From CAYMUL01 sp964393605 (GTDB lineage: Bacteria > Bacteroidota > Ignavibacteria > Ignavibacteriales > Ignavibacteriaceae), in NCBI GenBank assembly GCA_964393605.1, contig CAYMUL010000044.1:1-24122 (forward strand): a stretch of DNA of 24,122 bases, written 5' to 3'. The position numbers and the translations under genes are program-made. Under the pieces are notes generated by a model that was given only the letters and a program-made list of their open reading frames with translations, ran no database searches and was not told the DNA's origin. Numbering within the stretch: position 1 is the first letter of the stretch; every line of letters begins with the position of its first letter. Below are positions 15,027 to 21,691 of the stretch, piece by piece.

Positions 15027-15760
15027 TAGTAGATATTCAAGATGTGCATAAAGCATTCAACGGATTCGTTGTGCTTGACGGTGTGTCGCAATCTGTACAC
15101 GAAGGAGAAAATCTCGTCATCTTTGGAAAAAGCGGAACCGGAAAAAGTGTTTTATTAAAATGTATTGTCGGATTACTTACCCCTGATAGCGGAAAAGTGT
15201 CGGTCGGTGGAAATGAAATTGCAACTCTCAAACAAAAAGATTTAAACGAGCTACGGAAAAATATCGGCTTTCTTTTTCAAAGTGCCGCCTTGTATGATTC
15301 GATGAGCGTGAGAGAAAATCTTGAATTTCCTTTAAGAAGAAATTTTAATTTTAGCGAAGAAGAAATTGATAGAAAAGTTAAACGCACACTCGAAATGGTT
15401 TCCCTTTCTCATTCAATAGATAAAATGCCGTCGGAACTTTCCGGAGGAATGAGAAAGAGAATCGGGCTTGCGCGAACAATTATTACCGAACCGAAATTAA
15501 TGTTGTACGACGAACCAACAACCGGGCTTGATCCGATTACAACAAAAGAAATAAGCAAACTGATTCGCGATCTTCAAAATGAACTGAAGATGACTTCGCT
15601 CATTGTTACTCACGATATGATTTGTGCAAAAATTATTTCGGATAGAGCAATCGTTTTGCGCGATGGAAAACTTATTGCCGAAGGTAATCTCGAAAAACTT
15701 TTAAAGGATGAAAGTCCTTTCTTAAAAAATTTTTTTAGTGAAGAATATATTGAAGAATAA
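15014..15760 (+). CDS. mlaF: ABC transporter ATPase, MlaF family
   Basis: This 248-residue protein is the ATPase that powers the MlaE permease on its cytoplasmic side. Walker A is GKSGTGKS (~38-45), the Q-loop lies in IGFLFQSAALYDSMSV, the ABC signature is LSGGMRKR, Walker B is LMLYDEPTTGLDP, and the switch histidine is in VTHD. The LSGGM(R/Q)KR form and 'FQ..ALfDSmsV.eN' are characteristic of the MlaF/Ttg2A branch. It overlaps mlaE by 13 bases, and mlaD follows after 15 bases with a GGAG ribosome-binding site. Confidence 0.95.
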   Translation: MADVVVDIQDVHKAFNGFVVLDGVSQSVHEGENLVIFGKSGTGKSVLLKCIVGLLTPDSGKVSVGGNEIATLKQKDLNELRKNIGFLFQSAALYDSMSVRENLEFPLRRNFNFSEEEIDRKVKRTLEMVSLSHSIDKMPSELSGGMRKRIGLARTIITEPKLMLYDEPTTGLDPITTKEISKLIRDLQNELKMTSLIVTHDMICAKIISDRAIVLRDGKLIAEGNLEKLLKDESPFLKNFFSEEYIEE

Positions 15761-15775
15761 TTAACGGAGTTTATA

Positions 15776-16825
15776 ATGTCTTCGAAAAAAACGCTCATAC
15801 GACTTGGAATATTCACCGCGCTTGCATCGCTAATGCTTGTAACCGCAGTGTTCTTAATCGGCAACAAAGAATCGATGTTCACAAAAACATTTATTGTGCG
15901 AGCATATTTTACAAACATTGAAGGGCTTCGCAAGGGCGCTTCTGTTAGAATGAGCGGAATCAATGTCGGCAGCGTTGATGAAATTGCAATCGCCGGCGAT
16001 ACAACGGGTAGAGTTGAAGTAAAAATGAAACTCGTCGAAGATATAAAAAGATTTATTAAAGCGGATACAAAAGCTGTGATAGAAACTGAAGGTTTGGTAG
16101 GGAATAAAGTTGTTACACTTCAAATTCTATCCAGTTCGGCACCGCAGATTGAAAACGATGGCATCATTCAAGGAGTGGATCCACTTGGCTTTGGCGCAAT
16201 AATTGAAGAAACTAAAACAACTCTCGAATACACAAAAGATATGACGAAAAATCTTGCGGAGATAATTCAAAAAGTAAATGAAGGAGAAGGTTCGGTTGGA
16301 AAGCTTTTAAATGAAGACGGCTTGTATCGCGATTTGCAAAATCTTGTTCAGTCTGCCGATAAAAGTTTAATTTCCATTTCTACAAGACTTGATACGGTTG
16401 CGTTGGTAGTTGAATATCTTGGACTTGGCGCGCAAGCAATAATTACTAATGTGAATACAGTCATCACCGATATTGATACACTTATTGCCGGCGTTGCTCA
16501 CGGCAAAGGATTTCTCGGTGCGCTGCTTAATGAAAATGCCGGATACGATACAACTCTTGCTTCAATCTTGAATGATGTTTTGGAGATAACCGCGTACACA
16601 AAATCCGGCGCAGAAAAATTTTCGGAAAATATGGAAGCGTTGAAACGAAATTGGCTGTTCAAAGATTACTTCGATCAGCGCGGCTATTATGAAAAAACCG
16701 AGTATGAAAAAAAACTGGATGAATATGTGAAAGAAATAGGACAACGATTAATCCTACTCGATAAAAAAATCGAAGCTCTCCGACGGCTGGAACAGAGCAA
16801 ACAAAAAGGGGAAGAGGAGAAATAA
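15776..16825 (+). CDS. mlaD: MCE-domain lipid-binding protein, MlaD family
   Basis: This 349-residue protein is the substrate-binding MCE component, anchored by one N-terminal membrane segment (~10-28, LGIFTALASLMLVTAVFLIG). The MCE domain covers ~38-115 (FIVRAYFTNIEGLRKGASVRMSGINVGSV). A long helical region follows, with EGEGSVGKLLNEDGLYRDL, and ends in a charged coiled coil (LILLDKKIEALRRLEQSKQKGEEEK). It fits the longer MlaD variants of diderms that may span part of the periplasm. Codons 292-349, starting at NWLF, occur again at 17508-17683 beyond a toxin-antitoxin pair. The present 3' end may therefore have arrived with that pair. Confidence 0.93.
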   Translation: MSSKKTLIRLGIFTALASLMLVTAVFLIGNKESMFTKTFIVRAYFTNIEGLRKGASVRMSGINVGSVDEIAIAGDTTGRVEVKMKLVEDIKRFIKADTKAVIETEGLVGNKVVTLQILSSSAPQIENDGIIQGVDPLGFGAIIEETKTTLEYTKDMTKNLAEIIQKVNEGEGSVGKLLNEDGLYRDLQNLVQSADKSLISISTRLDTVALVVEYLGLGAQAIITNVNTVITDIDTLIAGVAHGKGFLGALLNENAGYDTTLASILNDVLEITAYTKSGAEKFSENMEALKRNWLFKDYFDQRGYYEKTEYEKKLDEYVKEIGQRLILLDKKIEALRRLEQSKQKGEEEK

Positions 16826-16883
16826 AAACGGCAAATGAGTTTTATTAATTTTTATATTTACATCGAAAATTCAGAAAGAAATT

Positions 16884-17105
16884 ATGGAACAGGCAATAAC
16901 CGCAATTTATGAAAACGGCAAACTCGTCCCGTTAATAGGAAAACTTCCTGAGAAGAAAACAAAAGTGCGAGTAACAATACTTGAAGAAATTGAGAACGAA
17001 CATATCGGGATTACTCCAAATGATTTGAAAAAATTATGCGGCAAATTAAAATCTTACCCTAAAGACGCAGTAAAATATCAGCGTAAAATCAGAGATGAGT
17101 GGTAA
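16884..17105 (+). CDS. Antitoxin of the DUF104/AF2212-like (VapB-like) family
   Basis: This 73-residue protein starts MEQAITAIYENGKLVPLIGKLPEKKTKVRVTI, which is the conserved 'i.AvYEnGvlkPL..l.l.eg..V.v.i' core of DUF104 antitoxins. The C-terminal half (from ~40) is charged and helical and would bind the toxin. It starts 58 bases after mlaD and overlaps the PIN-domain gene by 11 bases. Its own promoter may lie in the AT-rich gap at 16826-16883, or it may be read from the mla transcript. Confidence 0.85.
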   Translation: MEQAITAIYENGKLVPLIGKLPEKKTKVRVTILEEIENEHIGITPNDLKKLCGKLKSYPKDAVKYQRKIRDEW

Positions 17106-17475
17106 ATACTTATTAGATACGAATGCATTTCTTCAATTGACATCCTCACTTAGTTTGCTAAATGCGATTAAAGAGGGCACAGAGTTTTTTATTTCTGTAA
17201 TCTCTGAATTAGAACTTTTATCGTTTGGCAAAATCACAAGTGAAGAGGAGTTATTGATTAAAAATTTAATGAAACGAACTTCTATTTTTGATCTTGACGA
17301 AAAAATAAAAAACAAATCCATCGAAATTAGAAGGAAATATAAAATCAAATTACCCGATGCAATTATTGACGCCACATCAATTACAAATTCACTTCCAATA
17401 ATCACTTACGATAAAACCTTCTCGAAAATAGAAGAATTAAAAATTTTAACTATTGAAGAGTTGCCCTCTGAATAA
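17095..17475 (+). CDS. VapC-like PIN-domain ribonuclease toxin
   Basis: This 126-residue protein is a PIN-domain toxin, expected to cleave RNA (tRNA or rRNA in known VapCs) using Mg2+. The acidic residues are all visible: Asp8 in LLDTNAF, Glu38/Glu40 in SELELLSF, Asp88 and Asp92 in LPDAIIDATS, and Asp106 in ITYDKTFSKI. Length and motif spacing are normal for VapC, so the toxin looks intact, unlike the higB and AbiEii genes nearby. It overlaps the antitoxin gene by 11 bases. Five codons of a duplicated mlaD tail begin 33 bases after its stop. Confidence 0.92.
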   Translation: MSGKYLLDTNAFLQLTSSLSLLNAIKEGTEFFISVISELELLSFGKITSEEELLIKNLMKRTSIFDLDEKIKNKSIEIRRKYKIKLPDAIIDATSITNSLPIITYDKTFSKIEELKILTIEELPSE

Positions 17476-17507
17476 TAAAATTGTTTTGTATGGATGCGGT
17501 TAACCCT

Positions 17508-17683
17508 AATTGGCTTTTTAGAAATTACTTCGATCAGCGCGGCTATTATGAAAAAACTGAATATGAAAAAAAACCGGATCAATATGTGAAAGAAATAGGA
17601 CAACGATTAATCCTACTCGATAAAAAAATGAAGCTCTCCGACGGCTGGAACAGACCAAACAAAAGGGGGAAGAGGAGAAGTAG
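17508..17683 (+). pseudogene. Displaced, frameshifted 3' tail of mlaD
   Basis: This segment repeats 16649-16825, codons 292 to the stop of mlaD, with about 12 substitutions and one deleted base in 177 (~93% identity by eye). Seven substitutions are synonymous. The others are K/R, D/N, L/P, E/Q and S/T. It reads NWLFRNYFDQRGYYEKTEYEKK..., up to LILLDKK, where a C is missing (ATGAAG for ATCGAAG, ~17629). After that the original frame resumes as EALRRLEQTKQKGEEEK and a TAG stop (17681-17683). The sequence before 17508 shows no similarity to mlaD, so the break is sharp. An ATG at 17490 opens the frame by chance. Confidence 0.93.
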
Positions 17684-18000
17684 TTTCTTTGTGCGAATCT
17701 CAATTAACAAAAAAAACTTTAGCCATGTTTTTATCTTATTTATTTCCTCATTCTCGAATATAAGATTCTTCGCCACGCGGGCTTAGACTTTTATAGCGGA
17801 TGTTTCCATTACAACTTTATCTTCTCGAAAAAAAATTATTCTTAATCTTCAAATACAAAGTATCCGTGCAGCTATTAGGGAACTTAAATTTTGGAAAGGG
17901 GATTCCTGGTTACTATATCTTTTCCCAATGGAAATTTCTATCTTGGAGTCGTCATCAAAATCGTTCATTGTCGCATAAGTTTGAGATTACCGTTCACTGC
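17684..18000. other. Intergenic region between the mlaD remnant and the S8 protease
   Basis: No gene is visible. The open frames here have no protein-like features. The stretch separates a plus-strand remnant from a convergent minus-strand gene. Confidence 0.55.
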
Positions 18001-18030
18001 AAATAAAAAGGTCGAGCGATTGCCCGACCT
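18001..18030 (-). terminator. Rho-independent terminator of the S8 protease gene
   Basis: On the minus strand AGGTCG pairs with CGACCT (18030-18025 and 18014-18009), with up to three further inner pairs around an AATC loop, and TTTTTATTT follows at once. It lies 27 bases after the protease stop codon. Confidence 0.85.
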
Positions 18031-18056
18031 AACTATAAACTTTTAATTCTTAATTT

Positions 18057-21000
18057 TTATTTCGACAGAATCATCTTCTTAATTTGAATAAATTCACCTG
18101 CTTGCAAACGATAGAAATACACACCTGTTGTCAATTGATAATTATTAATTCTTAATTGATAATTATGGTAGCCTGCTTCTTTCCATTCGTTATCAATAAG
18201 TATCTCAACAATTTCACCAAGTGAGTTGAACACTTTTAAAGTTACATTACTTGCAGACGGAAGTGAGAAAGATATTACTGTTGCCGGATTGAATGGATTC
18301 GGGAAATTCTGCTCGAGTGAAAACTTTTCCGGAAGCAGAGAAGCAACTTCAATTTCTTTACTGAGTTCAAATGTTCCATCAAAATCGATTTGACGCAATC
18401 TGTATTTCAATGAATTAGAAACAACGTTTGTTGAAAGATCATCTTTGAATTGATAGCTCTGCGCTTCGGTTGTTGTTCCGTTACCGTTAACGAATCCGAT
18501 AATTTCCCACGCTGAACTTTCTGTTGTACGTAAAACTTCAAAACCATAGTTATTTGTTTCGGTTGCGGTTGACCAGTTTAACTCGACAGTACCACCAATC
18601 CTGTTTGCAGTGAAGGAAGTCAACTCAACGGGTACATCATTTTCAAGCGTCATACGAATCGGAATTGTTCTTGTTGCGTTTTGCGGATCATTACTTGTTA
18701 CAACCATGCTCATCGAATATTCTCCGGCAGTTAAATCGGTGGTGTTGAATTCAAGTTGAACAGCCGCGCTATTGCCGTTGAAGAGCATTCCGCTATTGTT
18801 GTTTGAATGAAGCCAATCGGGTTCGGCGGCAAATTTAATTGCATGATTATTCTTCACGTAGTTTGCGTTGTAAGCAACTTGCAAACCGATTGCGCCTGCT
18901 TCATTTTCAATTCCGACTGTTGCAGAATTTAAAGTTGCATTCATATTGTTGTAATAAACAAAAATTGAACCATTGGCATAAAGCACAACTTGAAAAGTGA
19001 GCGAGCCTGTTGCAGAATATTTCTGCCAGTTAGTGAATTGAATCGTAAATTTATTTCCTTCCTGTTTGTAATGAACTGTTCCCTGAGTGCGTCCATCAAG
19101 GTCATCCCAGAAAGGTGCGATAATATTGTTCGGGACTGCGCTATTTGGAATGGATGCATTCGTGAAAGTATTTGTATTCAAAGTTCCAAAAGTTAAAAAA
19201 CCATTTGAAGAAACATAAATTTGAGTTTTCGGTACACCGTAAAATTTGAAGTTGAAACCAATATCAAATGGACCTGCATAACCCTCATCCTTCGGCTCAT
19301 ACGTTCCGGTGGCTATCCATGTCGATGCGAGAGTACCGGTTGTTGAAATGTCATTCCAAACATAAAGCGGACCGGCAGATTCATCGCTATCAATCCATTT
19401 ATATCCAAACGCATCGGGACCACCGAAACCTTCAAGCGCACCGCCGAACGTAATTTTCGGAAAATCTTTTTCTTCAAACTTACCTGTGCGCGGTTCAATT
19501 TTATTAATCGGTACAAGTTTTACGCCAACTGCATCTGATGGGAATGTGTTGTTTGTCAGTTCAACGGAATAATTCAACGTTGAAGGATTTGAAGAAACAT
19601 TTGCAACCGTTACCGTATCGAGATAAGTATGATTTAAATAAGCCAGAATATGAATACTATCAGGCGAAACACTTAACGAAGGTGCGGCAAGTGTAGTTGC
19701 ATTCACAACATTAGAAAGCGGCGACCAGTTCCCCCACAAATCTGTTGCGCGCAATGCGAAGTAATAAGCAGTTGCAAAATTTAAATTTTGTACAACAACA
19801 CTTCTCGGCGTTCCTGCTGTATCCGATACTGCCGGAAATGGAATAGCAGTTGCATTATTGAAATCATTCAAGTTTGTTATTGGTGAAGTTGAGTAGCGAA
19901 TGTTATAACCAATAACTCCGTTCCTCGTTGTATCGTAAGGGGCAGTCCACATCAATTTTATTTTGTTCGAAGTAATATCTGTTGCGGATAAGTTATTCAC
20001 TGCAGTAGGTGGAATTGTATCGGGTGGAGAAATTATTGGAAGGAGTGCTTTATAAACGTTTAATCTTCCGCCGGTAACTGTAATGTTTTGTAAAGATGGA
20101 ATGGGATCTGTTCCATCGAGTAAAAATTGTTTAAATGCAAGCGCACCTGCGGCAGGATTTGCTTTATAACTTTGTATCAAAGAAGCATTCGCAGCGGCAA
20201 ACATAAGGGCAACTGCACCAGCTACAGTCGGCGTTGCCATTGAGGTACCGGTTAAACTTCCGTAGCTTCCTCCGCTTGTTGTGTTAAGAATTGAAGTTCC
20301 CGGAGCGCCGAGATCAATTGTCGTTAAACCGTAAGCCGCACCGCTATTCTTTGCGTCGGTGTTTGTTGTGTTTGTAACGGATATTAAAAAATTACTCGGG
20401 CATGCAGTTGGAATATCGCCTTGAAGATCAACATTGATATTCGCATTTGCAGTAGCGCCGCAACTTAAAATTCCTGCCGCGCCAAGCGAATCATAAAATG
20501 CACACCACAAAGGATAGTTGGATGGTTGTCCGTAGTCAACTCCGAAAGAAGCATTCGTAACAACAACAAATGCACCTGCCGCACCATTGGTTTGGTTGTA
20601 AGTCGTTCTTAATTTTAAAGCATAACCGTAAGCTTTTAAAACAACAGATTCAGTTCCCGAAGAACCGGCAATCGGCATAACCTTCGCATTCCAATTCACA
20701 CCTGAAACTCCAGCACTATTATTACCACGAGCCGCGGTAATACCGGAGACGTGCGTACCGTGGTTATTGCTCGGAACACTTCCGTTATTGTTGTAAGCAT
20801 TCCATCCGTCGTAATCATCAATGTAGCCGTTGTTGTCGTCATCTATATTGTTGCCGGGAATTTCCGCCCGATTTTTCCAGAGGTTTAAATCAGGATGTGT
20901 TAAATCCACTCCTCCATCAACCACAGCAATTACGATAGTATCGCCGAGTGCAGTTAATCCGCCCGTTGAAAAATCCCATGCTTCCGGCGCATCGATATCG

Positions 21001-21416
21001 GCATCGGGAGTTCCGCCGCTTTGACCTGTGTTGTTTAATGCCCATTGCTCATTAAATCTTGGATCGTTTGGAGTTGTTGTTCGTGATGAATTATCAAAGT
21101 TCTCAATTACTTCTTCCATTGCAACTCGTTCCGTAACGTAGTGGTTGAATTGTGCTACTTGTACAAATTGGCTCGACTTAACAGAATTCAACGCTTGGGC
21201 ATCGGTAGATTTTGTTTGATCGAATGTGAAAAGATAGACGTTCATAACATCGGAGATCAGTTCTTTTTCTTGTAGCCGAATAGATTTGAACTGATTTATG
21301 ATTGATGAAGTTTGTTTTCCTGCTTTTAGTTGGATTAGCAGTTCGCCGGGGACATACCGTTCCTGACCAATAATTGCAATAGTGAGGAAGAAAAGGAGTA
21401 GAGTGAGTTTTTTCAT
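18057..21416 (-). CDS. Secreted subtilisin-like (S8) protease with type IX sorting domain
   Basis: This protein of about 1119 residues is an extracellular serine protease. A signal peptide (MKKLTLLLFFLTIAIIGQ) and an inhibitor-like propeptide (~22-105, YVPGELLIQLKAG...) come first. The S8 domain has Asp167 (AVVDGGVDLTHPD), His219 (NNHGTHVSG), the oxyanion Asn ~288 and Ser392 (GTSMATPTVAGA). A fibronectin type III domain follows (~470-575), then a region resembling nidogen-type beta domains (YVSSNGFLTFG, ~745) and a C-terminal type IX sorting domain (FSLEQNFPNPFNPATVISF to the end, GVYFYRLQAG). I chose ATG 21416 over the in-frame ATG 20 codons upstream because AGGA precedes it and the signal peptide then starts MKK. 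A heptamer array lies inside the sorting-domain coding sequence. Confidence 0.95.
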   Translation of the reverse strand: MKKLTLLLFFLTIAIIGQERYVPGELLIQLKAGKQTSSIINQFKSIRLQEKELISDVMNVYLFTFDQTKSTDAQALNSVKSSQFVQVAQFNHYVTERVAMEEVIENFDNSSRTTTPNDPRFNEQWALNNTGQSGGTPDADIDAPEAWDFSTGGLTALGDTIVIAVVDGGVDLTHPDLNLWKNRAEIPGNNIDDDNNGYIDDYDGWNAYNNNGSVPSNNHGTHVSGITAARGNNSAGVSGVNWNAKVMPIAGSSGTESVVLKAYGYALKLRTTYNQTNGAAGAFVVVTNASFGVDYGQPSNYPLWCAFYDSLGAAGILSCGATANANINVDLQGDIPTACPSNFLISVTNTTNTDAKNSGAAYGLTTIDLGAPGTSILNTTSGGSYGSLTGTSMATPTVAGAVALMFAAANASLIQSYKANPAAGALAFKQFLLDGTDPIPSLQNITVTGGRLNVYKALLPIISPPDTIPPTAVNNLSATDITSNKIKLMWTAPYDTTRNGVIGYNIRYSTSPITNLNDFNNATAIPFPAVSDTAGTPRSVVVQNLNFATAYYFALRATDLWGNWSPLSNVVNATTLAAPSLSVSPDSIHILAYLNHTYLDTVTVANVSSNPSTLNYSVELTNNTFPSDAVGVKLVPINKIEPRTGKFEEKDFPKITFGGALEGFGGPDAFGYKWIDSDESAGPLYVWNDISTTGTLASTWIATGTYEPKDEGYAGPFDIGFNFKFYGVPKTQIYVSSNGFLTFGTLNTNTFTNASIPNSAVPNNIIAPFWDDLDGRTQGTVHYKQEGNKFTIQFTNWQKYSATGSLTFQVVLYANGSIFVYYNNMNATLNSATVGIENEAGAIGLQVAYNANYVKNNHAIKFAAEPDWLHSNNNSGMLFNGNSAAVQLEFNTTDLTAGEYSMSMVVTSNDPQNATRTIPIRMTLENDVPVELTSFTANRIGGTVELNWSTATETNNYGFEVLRTTESSAWEIIGFVNGNGTTTEAQSYQFKDDLSTNVVSNSLKYRLRQIDFDGTFELSKEIEVASLLPEKFSLEQNFPNPFNPATVISFSLPSASNVTLKVFNSLGEIVEILIDNEWKEAGYHNYQLRINNYQLTTGVYFYRLQAGEFIQIKKMILSK
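18133..18167. repeat. Heptamer array inside the S8 protease sorting domain
   Basis: Five phased 7-bp units on the plus strand read AATTGAT, AATTATT, AATTCTT, AATTGAT, AATTATG. The protein repeat they encode on the minus strand is NYQLRIN-NYQL. Intergenic arrays of the same form occur at 3946, 4296 and 21664. Confidence 0.8.
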
Positions 21417-21663
21417 CGTGAATTCCTGTTTAATAATTTTTTTAGTGCGTGAATTTATGAATTCTTTGTTACGCAAAAAATAAATTTTATTAACAACAAT
21501 TGATTAATAATCTACGTGTAATTTAAACGTTCAAAAAAGAGGAGGATGCTTCTTCATCTTAATCTTCTTCTCGAAAGGATTATTCTACCCGCACATGAAA
21601 TATTTTTTTCACTTCCGGGATGCAAATGGAAAATAAATTTCCATTGCATTTTCTTTCACTATT

Positions 21664-21691
21664 AATTAATAACTCTTAATTATTAATTACT
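21664..21691. repeat. Heptamer array overlapping the M1 peptidase stop codon
   Basis: Phased 7-bp units read AATTAAT, AACTCTT, AATTATT, AATTACT on the plus strand. The last unit covers the stop codon of the M1 peptidase gene (21687-21689). A shorter version (AATTCTT, AATTTTT at 18045-18058) overlaps the stop of the S8 gene. Confidence 0.65.

Noticed and set aside
17481..17786. A 101-codon open frame beyond the PIN-domain toxin
   Set aside because: Its first half is the displaced mlaD tail, and after the one-base deletion it reads a wrong frame with no protein-like features.
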